A DNA stretch of 64,000 bases from Elusimicrobiota bacterium (GTDB lineage Bacteria > Elusimicrobiota > UBA5214 > JBBAAG01): contig JBBAAG010000006.1 of assembly GCA_041658405.1 (NCBI GenBank), forward strand, positions 1 through 64,000, written 5' to 3'. The notes beneath the pieces were generated by a model. The model saw only the letters and a list, made by a program, of their open reading frames with translations. It had not been told where the DNA came from and ran no database searches. Made by a program: the position numbers and the translations under genes. Positions 1 to 8,982 of this stretch are shown here, one piece after another (within the stretch, counting starts at the first letter, position 1; each line of letters starts with the position of its first letter).

Positions 1-407
1 GGTATGGAGGAAAGCATTGGCATTGCACCCCCGCGCCGCGTGAGATCGAAAACGTTAAGAACGGTATCCGGCAATGGGTCGCGCAAGGATACCGATTAAA
101 ACTGGCAGGGAAACTGCATGGCCAGCAATGTTTTACGAAAGATACGGGATACGATGGTATCTTAACCTCATCGCCTGTGTTGAGAGAAGCGATTAAAAAG
201 GGTGTGGCACAATATTCCAATGGTTTGTGGATGCCTGCCGGTCCTGATTTAGCGATCCGGCCCAAAGGTTACTTTGAACGATTCTTACTTGACGAGTTTG
301 GTTTATACGAGACATTTGGTACTCATATACATGGAGACACCCCTGAAAATGCGCGCCGGGGCGGCGAGGGATTGATGCACGGTATCATAACATGGCTGCG
401 ATCCTGA
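1..407 (+). CDS. C-terminal part of an unknown protein (5' end outside window)
   Basis: The frame is open from the window edge to the TGA at 405-407 and gives about 134 residues. An internal GTG at 177 could start a 76-residue protein, but the frame upstream of it is open and protein-like, so a cut-off longer gene is more likely. The visible part is rich in aromatic residues and glycine and ends with a histidine-containing segment (THIHGDTPENARRGG) close to the C-terminus. I do not recognise the family. The following gene is convergent on the minus strand, 140 bases away, so nothing can be learned from an operon. A metal-dependent hydrolase is conceivable from the histidines, but this is a guess. 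Confidence 0.55.
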   Translation, partial: YGGKHWHCTPAPREIENVKNGIRQWVAQGYRLKLAGKLHGQQCFTKDTGYDGILTSSPVLREAIKKGVAQYSNGLWMPAGPDLAIRPKGYFERFLLDEFGLYETFGTHIHGDTPENARRGGEGLMHGIITWLRS

Positions 408-547
408 TGTAATGCCCGTCCATCTATAATAACTGACTTCGGATTTTGTGATGATATGTGCTACAACCACATCATACAAATTTCGGGAAACGGTTAGTAA
501 AAACACCTAAACTGTCCAGCCCAGTGACCTTAAGGAAGATATCCGCT

Positions 548-2017
548 TTACATTCGCATGGTAGCTATTTTTATAGGTTTCAACGCTGGGTCAGACAATA
601 CTTGTTTTTCAAGGTCGTTTATATATTCATCTGACAGTTCACGTTTAGATTGTATCCCGATGAACTTAGGATAAACATGAGTTGTAAGCAATACCTGTTC
701 GCTAACCCAATCTTCGACCTGACAGATCTTGCCTTTCCCGTTTACAGACATTTCAAGTTTACATTTTTGTACTTCTTTTGCAATTTCATTTAACTGAGCA
801 GAAATATTTTGTAAATTTATTATTGCTATACTTTCCGATTTTGCAGGCAATTCTTTCGTGAAAGTATAACCCATTTGAGTGGCGGGAACGTTATAAAAAC
901 TTCGGAACCAAAAAAAGTATTTTTTTAGGGTTTTGGCTAATTTCTCTATTTTCAAGAATATATCCAACAGTTTTGTACCCACGCCTTTCCCGAACATATT
1001 TTCTATTTCTTCAACAGCAAGGCTATCAAAATCCTGTGCCTCCAACATTTTCCCGGCAATCCTGTAATTAAGTTCGTTATCTGTTCTATCAGCAAGCCCG
1101 CTCATTGGTATCAGAATCCCGTCCCATCTTTCTTTCTTACAGGCTTCAGCTAAAATCCGTAACCCGTTCACCTGCGGCTGGAATAACCGCAGAGAATAAC
1201 GAGGGTATAGCGAATTGTAAGGCAGTTCAAAATGCGTGCTTCCGCCCACGTGAGCAAGTGCGAGATGTTTCCCTTCAGGAAGAGGATTTCTTGTTTCAAT
1301 TTTATCGTAATAAAAATCTCTTGTGACAGTCCATATTGTATATACGTAAGAAGGTATTCTTTCCATCATTTCGGTATCTTCTTGTGATAAATTGTCGTAG
1401 TTAACATACGTACTCCAGAATATCGTAAGTCCCGGGTTTATTTTGTGCGCTTCTTCCCAAATAGGTAACTGTATTTTTATTTTACTAGCGACAGAATTAC
1501 TTAAACCAACACATTTATCGCAACCACAAACACCATAATCACCTGTCTCAAAATATACCGCGTCAGGATTTAACGTGTTTATGAACCATTTGATTCCTTC
1601 GGCCATCCATTTACGGTTGTCTTCGTTTGAAGGGCACGCATTAACAAATTTAGAGTGAAGCGGATGAACATCCTGATACGTTACTTTCATTTTTGCTGTT
1701 CTCTCAGGATATTTTGCTAAATATGTTTCTAGATTGTATTGATGGTTTCCTCGGCACCATACGCCGCTGTAACTGTACACACCTATTCCGGGACATAGAA
1801 GTATTTCTTTACTACGCGCATAGCTTATCAACTCTTTACCGGCTTCTACTCCGCCGTGTTTATCATCGAGAAAACCCCATATCCAGATTGCGTTTAGATT
1901 AAAACCGGACATCTGGTTAAACAGTGTTTTGAAGTCGTTTATAAAGCCGGATGTTGAACGCCTAGCAATCCATACGTCCCAGCCAGCTAAAAACTTTAGT
2001 TTTGATTTTGTCATCAT
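548..2017 (-). CDS. Putative TIM-barrel glycoside hydrolase (GH20/DUF4838-like)
   Basis: This 489-residue protein has no signal peptide, so it is probably cytoplasmic. The order of motifs is that of an alpha/beta-barrel glycosidase: an N-terminal strand followed by 'NAIWIWGF', a segment for climbing strands ('LLCPGIGVYSYSG'), and around residue 155 'DAVYFETGDYGVCGCDKC', where the acidic pair sits before a C-x-C-x-x-C cluster. That Asp/Glu plus cysteine cluster is typical of DUF4838 and related GH20/GH84/GH67-like barrels. The C-terminal third looks helical. There is no good Shine-Dalgarno site before the ATG at 2017 (a second ATG follows directly). The substrate cannot be told from sequence. 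It stands alone between divergent and convergent neighbours. Family call by motif only; the exact GH family is uncertain. Confidence 0.6.
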   Translation of the reverse strand: MMTKSKLKFLAGWDVWIARRSTSGFINDFKTLFNQMSGFNLNAIWIWGFLDDKHGGVEAGKELISYARSKEILLCPGIGVYSYSGVWCRGNHQYNLETYLAKYPERTAKMKVTYQDVHPLHSKFVNACPSNEDNRKWMAEGIKWFINTLNPDAVYFETGDYGVCGCDKCVGLSNSVASKIKIQLPIWEEAHKINPGLTIFWSTYVNYDNLSQEDTEMMERIPSYVYTIWTVTRDFYYDKIETRNPLPEGKHLALAHVGGSTHFELPYNSLYPRYSLRLFQPQVNGLRILAEACKKERWDGILIPMSGLADRTDNELNYRIAGKMLEAQDFDSLAVEEIENMFGKGVGTKLLDIFLKIEKLAKTLKKYFFWFRSFYNVPATQMGYTFTKELPAKSESIAIINLQNISAQLNEIAKEVQKCKLEMSVNGKGKICQVEDWVSEQVLLTTHVYPKFIGIQSKRELSDEYINDLEKQVLSDPALKPIKIATMRM

Positions 2018-2228
2018 GTTTTAATTATTCCAGAACCATGAATAATGTCCAGTATCTATCCGTCCTATAGTTTAATGTCATTGAGATAATTATATATTTT
2101 CAATGAAAACATGTCAAGGTTGAGACATTACCACGTAATGGAGACGATTCGTTGGAGTAATAAAAAAGATGATATAATGTAAGCCAGTGGATATTAAAAG
2201 ATTATGATATGCATGGGAGGATTAGTAA
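2018..2228. promoter_or_regulatory. Divergent intergenic region with candidate -10 for the ABC operon
   Basis: This region separates the glycosidase-like gene (minus) from the ABC operon (plus). A perfect TATAAT lies at 2173-2178 and a strong ribosome binding site GGGAGGA at 2216-2222, seven bases before the ATG at 2229. No good -35 box is present at 17 bp; TTGGAG at 2152-2157 would be only 15 bp away. A short perfect inverted repeat, CATTAC-CAC-GTAATG, sits at 2126-2140 just upstream and could be a regulator site. No RNA gene is seen. Confidence 0.4.
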
Positions 2229-2915
2229 ATGCCAGTTGTTACACTTGAACAAATGACAAAAACGTATCCGATGGGTGCGGAAAAGTTTTACGCGCTGACC
2301 GGAATTAACCTAGCTTTTGAAAAAGGTGAGTTTGCCGGCCTTGTCGGCCCCAGCGGGTCGGGAAAAACGACGTTACTGAATATAATAGGTTCCTTGGATA
2401 AACCGAGTGAAGGGAAAGCTGTGGTTATCGGGAAAGAAACTGGCAAAATGTCAGAAAACGACGCAGCGTTGTTGCGGAATAAACATATGGGCTTTATTTT
2501 TCAAACGTATAATCTCCTGCCGGTTTATACGGTATACGAAAATGTCGAATTACCGTTGCTGTTGCTGAAAACTCCGCCGGCGGAACGTAAGAAAAAAGTA
2601 TTAGCTGCGCTGGAATGGGTACATCTGACCGACAAAATTGGTTCAAGGCCAAGCCAGCTTTCCGGCGGGCAGGCGCAGAGAGTGGCGGTTGCACGCGCAA
2701 TTGTGAAACAACCTGAGCTTGTGTTGGCGGACGAGCCCACCGCGAATCTTGACGCCGAGAACTCGCATAACATCCTTGATATGATGGTGAAGCTTAATGA
2801 CGAGTTGAAGATAACGTTTATTTTTGCGACACATGATGAGAAGGTTATTGCGCATCTGAAACGCAAAATCCGGTTGGTTGACGGTAAAGTTGTTTCTGAC
2901 GAAAAGGCTGGATAG
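2229..2915 (+). CDS. ABC transporter ATP-binding protein (LolD/MacB type)
   Basis: A 228-residue cytoplasmic ATPase that would power the two following permeases. It has Walker A GPSGSGKTT (residues 40-48), a Q-loop in 'MGFIFQTYNLLPVYTVYENV', the ABC signature LSGGQAQR near residue 144, Walker B LVLADEPTANLD near residue 163, and the switch histidine in 'FIFATHDEKV'. The Q-loop sequence is typical of the LolD/MacB/FtsE branch, whose members move lipoproteins, lipids or peptides at the outer face of the inner membrane instead of importing solutes. It has a strong Shine-Dalgarno site. Eight bases separate its stop from the ATG of the permease at 2923. A LolA-like protein at the operon end supports a role in envelope lipid or lipoprotein traffic. 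Confidence 0.93.
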   Translation: MPVVTLEQMTKTYPMGAEKFYALTGINLAFEKGEFAGLVGPSGSGKTTLLNIIGSLDKPSEGKAVVIGKETGKMSENDAALLRNKHMGFIFQTYNLLPVYTVYENVELPLLLLKTPPAERKKKVLAALEWVHLTDKIGSRPSQLSGGQAQRVAVARAIVKQPELVLADEPTANLDAENSHNILDMMVKLNDELKITFIFATHDEKVIAHLKRKIRLVDGKVVSDEKAG

Positions 2916-2922
2916 TAATTTT

Positions 2923-4098
2923 ATGAAAACTATATTTAATCTGGCGTTGAAGAACGTTCTTGGCGCGGGCTTGCGCACGTGGTTAAGCGTAGCGGTGTTG
3001 TCGTTTACATACGTTTTAATAATATTTCATCAGGGAATGTTCACGGGAATGTTGAAGCAGTCCGCGTATTATACCCAGCAGGATGATGTTGCGGGAGGGC
3101 AGTACTGGATTAATACGTACGATCCGTATGACGCGGTTACCTGGGACGATAGCTTTGGCAAACTCCCGGAGGAACTGGATAAACTTACAAAATCAGGCGA
3201 TGCTGCGGCGGTATTATTCCGTCCCGCAATGATTTACCCGCAGGGAAGAATGCAGCCTGTTCTTATCCGTGGGATCGATCCTAACCAAACTGTCTTGCGG
3301 ATACCGACAAAAAAGTTGGAAGCCAGTGGTGACGCGATACCTGTTATGGTTGGAAGCAGGATGGCGGAAAAAAATAAGTTTAAACCCGGAGATACGGTTA
3401 CAATCAGGTTTAGGGATAAAAACGGGACGTTTGACGCTGTAGATGCAAAGATCGCAGAAGTTATGGTTACCAACGTACCTGCGATTGATAATGGTACGAT
3501 ATGGATGAGTATCGGCCGGTTGTCAAAACTTATGGGGACTAACAACAATGCGTCGATGGTTATTCTTCGTCAAAAAGTGTTATCCCCGCCTGCGCCTGCG
3601 GGCTGGACGTTTCACTCATTGGATATGTTGATGAAAGAAATAAATGATATTGTCGCTGCGAAAAAGAAGACGTCATCGTTTTTGTACGTAATACTTTTAG
3701 CACTTTCGTTAATAGGTATTTTTGATACACAAATACTGTCGATATTCCGCAGGAAAAAGGAAATCGGGACCCTTATGGCGTTGGGGTTCAAGCGGTCAAC
3801 GGTGATCGGGTTGTTTACTATGGAAGGCGCGATGCACGGAGTGCTCGCTATTGTTGTGGGATTTATATACGGTACGCCGTTGATGTGGTATACCGCGAAG
3901 CACGGGTTTGATATGCCGATGGACAGCAGTCAGTACGGATTCGCGATTGCGATGAAATTGTTGCCAGTATATCCCGCAGCGTTAATATTGGGTACGGTGT
4001 TAATTATAATGATGACGGTAACAACCGTGAGTTACATCCCTCCGCGGAAAATATCTAAACTTGACCCGACGGAAGCGTTACGGGGGAAAGTGTCATGA
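2923..4098 (+). CDS. ABC transporter permease, FtsX/LolC type
   Basis: A 391-residue inner-membrane protein. The start is set at the ATG at 2923 (MKTIFNLALKNVLG); the frame is open further upstream but that stretch overlaps the ATPase gene. One membrane segment lies near residues 20-40, followed by a large periplasmic domain (about 50-250, MacB_PCD-like), then three membrane segments in the C-terminal FtsX domain. The motif 'IFRRKKEIGTLMALGFKRSTVIGLFTMEGA' is the coupling region typical of MacB/LolC/FtsX permeases. The gene ends with ATGA, overlapping the start of the next permease by four bases, so the two are translationally coupled and probably form a heterodimer. Confidence 0.9.
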   Translation: MKTIFNLALKNVLGAGLRTWLSVAVLSFTYVLIIFHQGMFTGMLKQSAYYTQQDDVAGGQYWINTYDPYDAVTWDDSFGKLPEELDKLTKSGDAAAVLFRPAMIYPQGRMQPVLIRGIDPNQTVLRIPTKKLEASGDAIPVMVGSRMAEKNKFKPGDTVTIRFRDKNGTFDAVDAKIAEVMVTNVPAIDNGTIWMSIGRLSKLMGTNNNASMVILRQKVLSPPAPAGWTFHSLDMLMKEINDIVAAKKKTSSFLYVILLALSLIGIFDTQILSIFRRKKEIGTLMALGFKRSTVIGLFTMEGAMHGVLAIVVGFIYGTPLMWYTAKHGFDMPMDSSQYGFAIAMKLLPVYPAALILGTVLIIMMTVTTVSYIPPRKISKLDPTEALRGKVS

Positions 4099-5369
4099 TA
4101 AGTTTTATAATTAAGGGTTTGTTAAGGGACCGTTCCCGTAGTTTGTTTCCTATAATCACAATAAGTTCCGGCGTTTTCTTGACAGTAGTGTTTTATAGCT
4201 GGATGGCTGGGATGTTTAACGAAATGATAGATATTAGCGCGAGGTTTGATGCCGGGCATGTAAAAATTACTACTAACGGGTATAAAGAACTTGCGGAGCA
4301 GTTACCTAATGATTTGGCAGTAAGCGGGGTTACAAAACTTGTGAAAAAGTTTGAAACCGAGTATCCGTCAATGACCTGGGCACCGAGGATCAAGTTCGGC
4401 GGGTTAATTGATATTCCTGACAAAAACGGTGAAACACGGGTACAGATGCCGATGTACGCTATGGCAGTCAACCTTCTCGGGAAAGACACACCCGAGGTTG
4501 GGTTATTGAGCCTTAATAAATGCGTGGTTGCTGGTGTATTGCCTAAAAAACATAATGAGTTGTTGTTATCAGAAATACTGGCAAAAAAACTGGGGGTAAG
4601 GGTCGGGGATAAAGCAACGCTGATAAGTTCTACTATCTACGGAAGTATGGCAATGCAAAACTTTACGGTTACCGGGCTTGTACGGTTTGGCAGCGATGTT
4701 CTTGACCGCAGGGCTGTTATTACGGATATTGCCGATGCGCAGTATATGCTCGAGATGGAAGACAGCGCGGGTGAAATTCTGGGGTTTACAAAGGATATGA
4801 ATTATGTTGAACCTGTATTGGCGGTGATGAAAGAAAAATTTAATGTTGATAACTACAAAAAAACTGATCAGTACTCGCTAACCATGCGGTTGTTGGCAGA
4901 ACAAAGCCAGTTCGGTATTATGATATCCTTTTCAAAAATAGTTGGGTATGTTTTAGCTGCGGCATTCATCTTTGCGATGGTATTGATCCTGTGGAATGCC
5001 GGATTGATGAACAGTATCCGTAGGTACGGCGAGATCGGCGTACGGCTTGCGATGGGTGAACCCAAAGGCGTTATTTACCGGAGTTTAATCCTGGAATCTG
5101 TGTTTATAGGAATTGCTGGATCAGTTGTCGGTACGGTATTTGGCTTGGCGGTATCATTTTACCTGCAAATATACGGGTGGGATTTTACGGGAAAAATGCA
5201 GTCGTCGACAATATTGTTGCAAAACGTTTTACGCGCGCAGGTAACTCCGATGAGTTATGTAATAGGATTCATCCCGGGTGTTATAGCGTCAGTACTTGGC
5301 ACTATCGCTGCTGGGTTTGGGATTTATGGGCGTCAAACCGCGCAGTTGTTTAAGGAGTTGGAGGTATAA
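4095..5369 (+). CDS. ABC transporter permease, FtsX/LolE type
   Basis: A 424-residue partner permease with the same plan as its neighbour: N-terminal membrane segment at about residues 15-38 ('SLFPIITISSGVFLTVVFYS'), a periplasmic domain of about 230 residues, and three C-terminal membrane segments. The coupling motif is 'NSIRRYGEIGVRLAMGEPKGVIYRSLILES'. It starts at the ATG of an ATGA overlap with the preceding gene. Two non-identical permeases plus one ATPase and a LolA-like protein resemble LolCDE-A, but several exporter families share this plan. The substrate is therefore inferred, not shown. Confidence 0.9.
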   Translation: MISFIIKGLLRDRSRSLFPIITISSGVFLTVVFYSWMAGMFNEMIDISARFDAGHVKITTNGYKELAEQLPNDLAVSGVTKLVKKFETEYPSMTWAPRIKFGGLIDIPDKNGETRVQMPMYAMAVNLLGKDTPEVGLLSLNKCVVAGVLPKKHNELLLSEILAKKLGVRVGDKATLISSTIYGSMAMQNFTVTGLVRFGSDVLDRRAVITDIADAQYMLEMEDSAGEILGFTKDMNYVEPVLAVMKEKFNVDNYKKTDQYSLTMRLLAEQSQFGIMISFSKIVGYVLAAAFIFAMVLILWNAGLMNSIRRYGEIGVRLAMGEPKGVIYRSLILESVFIGIAGSVVGTVFGLAVSFYLQIYGWDFTGKMQSSTILLQNVLRAQVTPMSYVIGFIPGVIASVLGTIAAGFGIYGRQTAQLFKELEV

Positions 5370-5370
5370 A

Positions 5371-6147
5371 GTGTGGAATAATAGACAGGGTTTAAACGTT
5401 ACTGTTGGGTTGTGCGGTATAGCAGTTATGGTAATGGTTGCCACGTTATGTTATTGCGAAGATACGTTTACCGGAACACAGATACTTAAACTTATTGATA
5501 AAAACTATAACGCTAAAACACAGGTGTCAGTCTCTGAGATGGTAATAAAGACTGAACGCGGGCCCGCAAGGACTGTAGAATCAAAATCGTGGTCCGAAGG
5601 TAACGATAAAACGTTTACCGAGTATCTCGCGCCTGCACGGGAAAAAGGGACGAAGATGTTAAAACTCGGGGATGAACTGTGGATATGGTCGCCGTCCGCG
5701 GATCGCGTAATTAAAATTGCAGGGCATATGCTTCGCCAGTCAGTCATGGGCTCTGATTTGTCGTACGAAGATTTTATGGAGAACACAAAACTCGCGGATG
5801 CGTATGACGTTGTGATTGCAACGGAACAGATGGTCAATGCCAGGCAGTGCTATATTTTGGAACTTACGGGGAAAGTTGACGATCTTGCGTATCATAAACG
5901 CAAAATATGGGTGGACAAGGAACGGTATGTACCGTTGCGGTCCGATCTTTACGCGAAAAGCGGGAAGTTGTTGAAAACGTTTAAGATCGCTGACGTGTTT
6001 CAGGTAGGGGACCGGTGGTACCCCAAAAAAATGGTGTTCAAGGACGCGCTTAAACGCGGAGACGGGACGGAGTTTATTATTAAGTCAATTGAGTTTGACG
6101 TCGAGATACCCGCGCACGTGTTCTCCAAAGCATCGCTCCGGAGATAA
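5371..6147 (+). CDS. LolA-like outer-membrane lipoprotein-sorting family protein
   Basis: The chosen start is the GTG at 5371, one base after the permease stop, because GGAGGT at 5360-5365 is ideally placed for it; an earlier in-frame ATG lies inside the permease gene. The 258-residue product begins with a signal-peptide-like segment of about 30 residues ending near 'VATLCYCEDTF'. The mature part resembles the LolA/LolB-like fold family PF17131: 'KMLKLGDELWIWSPSADRVIKIAGHMLRQSVMGSDLSYEDFM' and 'YHKRKIWVDKERYVPLRSDLYAKSGKLLKTF' are characteristic. Such proteins bind lipid or acyl chains in the periplasm. It is the last gene of the ABC operon and is likely its periplasmic partner. Confidence 0.82.
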   Translation: MWNNRQGLNVTVGLCGIAVMVMVATLCYCEDTFTGTQILKLIDKNYNAKTQVSVSEMVIKTERGPARTVESKSWSEGNDKTFTEYLAPAREKGTKMLKLGDELWIWSPSADRVIKIAGHMLRQSVMGSDLSYEDFMENTKLADAYDVVIATEQMVNARQCYILELTGKVDDLAYHKRKIWVDKERYVPLRSDLYAKSGKLLKTFKIADVFQVGDRWYPKKMVFKDALKRGDGTEFIIKSIEFDVEIPAHVFSKASLRR

Positions 6148-6226
6148 TAACGATATAAACAAAAATTGGTATAATTATAGGCACTGATAATATTTAAAGA
6201 ATAATAATAGAAGGGAAATAAACATT

Positions 6227-7192
6227 ATGTTCCGCCCGGAGATTAAGGTTATAGACTGTTCGATCCGCGACGGCGGGTTGATGAATAATTCGTATTTTAC
6301 GTTTGAAACTGTAAGAAACGTGTATAAAGCCGCTTGTGCTGCGGGGATTGATATCGTTGAGCTCGGGTATCGTAATAGTAAGATGAAATTTTCGGAGGCT
6401 GAGTACGGCCCATGGCGGTTCTGTGACGAGAAACAGTTAAAAAAGGTTGCGGATGGTATTGACAAAAAAACTACGAAGCTCGCTATTATGCAGGACGCGC
6501 ATAAAGCTTTGGCGGAAGATATCGTGCCAAAGACGGAGAGTATAGTTGATGTTATCCGTATCGCTACGTATGTAAAAGATATTGATAAAGCAATACTTCT
6601 TGCAAACAATGCAACGGATAAAGGGTATGAAGCGACTATAAACATAATGTCAATTTCGAAAGCGCTGGACCGCGAGCTTGACGAGGCGTTGCAGCAGATC
6701 GAGGAAGAAACTAAAGTTATGGCGTGTTATATTGTTGATAGTTACGGCGCGTTGTATAGTGAAGATGTTGATTATTACGTGTCAAAATTCAAACGGTACC
6801 TTAAGTCCAAAGAAATCGGGATTCATTGCCATAATAATAAACAATTGGCGTTTGCGAATACGATTGAAGGGATTATCAAGGGAGTGAATTACCTCGATGG
6901 AACGCTATACGGTATTGGCCGTGCGGCAGGGAATTGCCCGCTTGAACTCCTTATAAGTTTTCTTAAGAACCCGAAGTTTGATATCCTGCCGTTACTTGAC
7001 GTTATCAGCGAGTCAATTCTGCCGTTGGTGAAAGAAATGGCGTGGGGTTATAGTATACCCTACATGATAACCGGTGCGCTTAACCGTCATCCCGATGTTG
7101 CAATGCAGATGATGAGCTTGCCGGATAGTGATAAAGCAAAGTTTGACTACCGCAAGTTTTACCTCAAACTCACCGAGGAAGGGCAGGAGTAA
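6227..7192 (+). CDS. DRE-TIM metallolyase (HMGL-like aldolase catalytic domain)
   Basis: This 321-residue cytoplasmic enzyme has the signature of the DRE-TIM (HMG-CoA lyase / isopropylmalate synthase / 4-hydroxy-2-oxovalerate aldolase) superfamily: 'IDCSIRDGG' at residues 8-16, where Arg and Asp are catalytic and metal-binding; the metal-ligand histidines in 'GIHCHNN' near residue 200; and 'GRAAGNCPLELL'. It is shorter than complete aldolases of meta-cleavage pathways and lacks the C-terminal communication domain. The reaction is probably a retro-aldol cleavage or Claisen condensation of a 2-oxo acid, but the substrate is unknown. A TATAAT at 6170-6175 may give it its own promoter. The next gene, an EamA transporter, follows after nine bases. 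Confidence 0.78.
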   Translation: MFRPEIKVIDCSIRDGGLMNNSYFTFETVRNVYKAACAAGIDIVELGYRNSKMKFSEAEYGPWRFCDEKQLKKVADGIDKKTTKLAIMQDAHKALAEDIVPKTESIVDVIRIATYVKDIDKAILLANNATDKGYEATINIMSISKALDRELDEALQQIEEETKVMACYIVDSYGALYSEDVDYYVSKFKRYLKSKEIGIHCHNNKQLAFANTIEGIIKGVNYLDGTLYGIGRAAGNCPLELLISFLKNPKFDILPLLDVISESILPLVKEMAWGYSIPYMITGALNRHPDVAMQMMSLPDSDKAKFDYRKFYLKLTEEGQE

Positions 7193-7201
7193 AATCTCCG
7201 G

Positions 7202-8053
7202 ATGACGTTACTGGTTTTTTCGTTAGTCCTGATCACCGCGGTATTTCATGCGGCATGGAATTTCGCGGCAAAACGAGCAGCCGGGAATTTTTATGCGGTA
7301 TACATTGGCCTTGCTGCGGTTAGCGTTGTGTTCTCTCCAATACTTCTAGTTTTATCTCCAACAGAACTTTTCAGGATAAAAGCTGTGCCTTACATCATAG
7401 CGTCAGGCGTGATACACGCAATATACTTTTCGTTACTGGGTAAAGCGTATAAGCACGGCGATATTTCTACGTCATACCCGATTGCCCGCGGGTCGGGTGT
7501 TGCAGAAACAGCGTTAACCGCGTTTTTTGTATTACAAGAAAAAATATCGGTCACCGGCGCAGCGGGTATCCTGGCGATAAGTACGGGAACAATACTGACA
7601 GGTTTGTGCCAGCCGGTTCATCCGAAAAGGATGAAGGGGTTAGTGTACGCATTACTTACCGGCGTATCAATCATGGGATACTCAATTGTTGACAAACTCG
7701 GGGTTGGAACGATAAGCCCCGTGGCGTATATTTACGAACTATACTTTGTAGCGGCGTTATGCTTAACCCCAATTGCGTTGTTCAATAAAACTAACCGCGG
7801 GGAACTCGTTGATGCGTGGAAAAACTACCGGAATCATGGGTTTATCATCGGGATTGGGTCGTTACTGACATACTTGATAATCCTTTTTGTGTTCCGCCTT
7901 GCGCCAGTGAGTTACGTAGTTGCGCTTCGCGAGCTCGCAGTTGCTGTTGGCGCAATATTTGGTATAAAGTTTTTGGGTGAAAAATGTCCTCCTCTAAAAA
8001 TAGCGGGGATTGTCCTTATCGTCGCAGGGATTATTGTCATCAAGCTCGCGTAA
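7202..8053 (+). CDS. EamA/DMT-family transporter
   Basis: A 283-residue inner-membrane protein with about ten hydrophobic segments arranged as two EamA repeats. The repeat hallmarks are visible in both halves: 'AAWNFAAKRA' and 'ISTSYPIARGSGVAETALTAFFVLQEKISVTGAAGILAI' in the first, and 'APVSYVVALRELAVAVGAIFGIKFLGEKCPPLKIAGIVLIVAGIIVI' in the second. DMT proteins export small metabolites such as amino acids or related compounds. The start at 7202 is nine bases after the aldolase stop, so the two are probably cotranscribed and the transporter may handle a related metabolite; that link is inference. Confidence 0.88.
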   Translation: MTLLVFSLVLITAVFHAAWNFAAKRAAGNFYAVYIGLAAVSVVFSPILLVLSPTELFRIKAVPYIIASGVIHAIYFSLLGKAYKHGDISTSYPIARGSGVAETALTAFFVLQEKISVTGAAGILAISTGTILTGLCQPVHPKRMKGLVYALLTGVSIMGYSIVDKLGVGTISPVAYIYELYFVAALCLTPIALFNKTNRGELVDAWKNYRNHGFIIGIGSLLTYLIILFVFRLAPVSYVVALRELAVAVGAIFGIKFLGEKCPPLKIAGIVLIVAGIIVIKLA

Positions 8054-8075
8054 ATATATTCGGAAAGGTTATTGC

Positions 8076-8924
8076 ATGAATAAAGTATTAACTGCAATTG
8101 CGTTTATCAGTGTATTTCTGGCAAGTAGTTCAGCGTATTCCGCGCAGGTGGATATTTCAACGGTTACGTTGTACAGCGATGCGTTGGGGTACAATACCAC
8201 ATACTATGTTTATCTTCCTCCTAATCGCCAGCCCGGGGAAAAGTTTCCTGTCCTGTACATCCTCCACGGTGCGTGGGGGTATTACGGTGACTGGGTGGAC
8301 CGTACAAATGTTGAAGATCTGGCGGATAAGTACAAAATGGTACTCGTGTTTCCCGATTGCAGCCAGTTCGGGTGGTACCTCGACAGTAAGATTAAATCGA
8401 ATTCTAAGTATGAAACGTATATCATAAAAGAACTCGTTCCGGAGGTTAACAAAAAGTTTCCTGTCCTTACGGGGAAAAACAAGTGCGGGATCATGGGGTT
8501 GAGTATGGGCGGTCACGGCGCAATGATCCTTACCGCGCACAACCCAAAGGTGTTCGGGTCCGCATCATCGTTATCGGGTATCCTGCAGCTTGAAGCGCAT
8601 CCAACCAAGCTTGACAGTTGGCACTTGCGTGAAATCCTTGGGGATCCTAATGATAAATCTAACAAAAAGCAGTGGAGTTGTTATTCCGTATACGCCCAGG
8701 CTAAGGTATTGAAGAAAAATGGTGTAAATCTATTGTTCGACTGCGGGGTGGATGATACAAAGACCGGTGCGATCACTGATGCACGGGCATTACACACAAA
8801 ACTTGATGAGTTAAAAGTTAAGCATACCTACAACGAATACCCGGGGAACCATACCTGGGACTACTGGCAAGCACATCTTGAAGAACATTTGAAATTTCAT
8901 TCCACCGCGATGAGCGGAAAATAA
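8076..8924 (+). CDS. Secreted alpha/beta-hydrolase esterase (esterase D/feruloyl-esterase-like)
   Basis: The start is the ATG at 8076, which gives a clean signal peptide (MNKVLTAIAFISVFLASSSAYSAQ) and a 282-residue protein; the frame is open further upstream inside the transporter gene. The mature protein matches the putative esterase family PF00756: 'YYVYLPPNRQPGEKFPVLYILHG' (oxyanion region), nucleophile Ser near residue 143 in GLSMGGHGAM, probable Asp in 'FDCGVDDTKTG', and catalytic His in 'YPGNHTWDYW'. Family members cleave feruloyl or acetyl esters of plant polysaccharides, S-formylglutathione or mycolates. Periplasmic or extracellular polysaccharide deacylation fits the many glycosidases in the window, but the substrate is not defined. 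Confidence 0.87.
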   Translation: MNKVLTAIAFISVFLASSSAYSAQVDISTVTLYSDALGYNTTYYVYLPPNRQPGEKFPVLYILHGAWGYYGDWVDRTNVEDLADKYKMVLVFPDCSQFGWYLDSKIKSNSKYETYIIKELVPEVNKKFPVLTGKNKCGIMGLSMGGHGAMILTAHNPKVFGSASSLSGILQLEAHPTKLDSWHLREILGDPNDKSNKKQWSCYSVYAQAKVLKKNGVNLLFDCGVDDTKTGAITDARALHTKLDELKVKHTYNEYPGNHTWDYWQAHLEEHLKFHSTAMSGK

Positions 8925-8982
8925 TAATATATATTTTGTGTAAAATTTGTTTGAGTTAGTTGTCTAACAGGAGTAGGGAATA

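Noticed and set aside
420..485. Stem with ATGATATGTG and CACATCAT after the first gene
   Set aside because: The stem needs a two-base bulge and has no T run, so it is too weak to call as a terminator.
5296..5370. Upstream ATG for the LolA-like gene at 5296
   Set aside because: It would overlap the permease gene by 74 bases, whereas the GTG at 5371 has an ideal ribosome binding site and gives a signal peptide.
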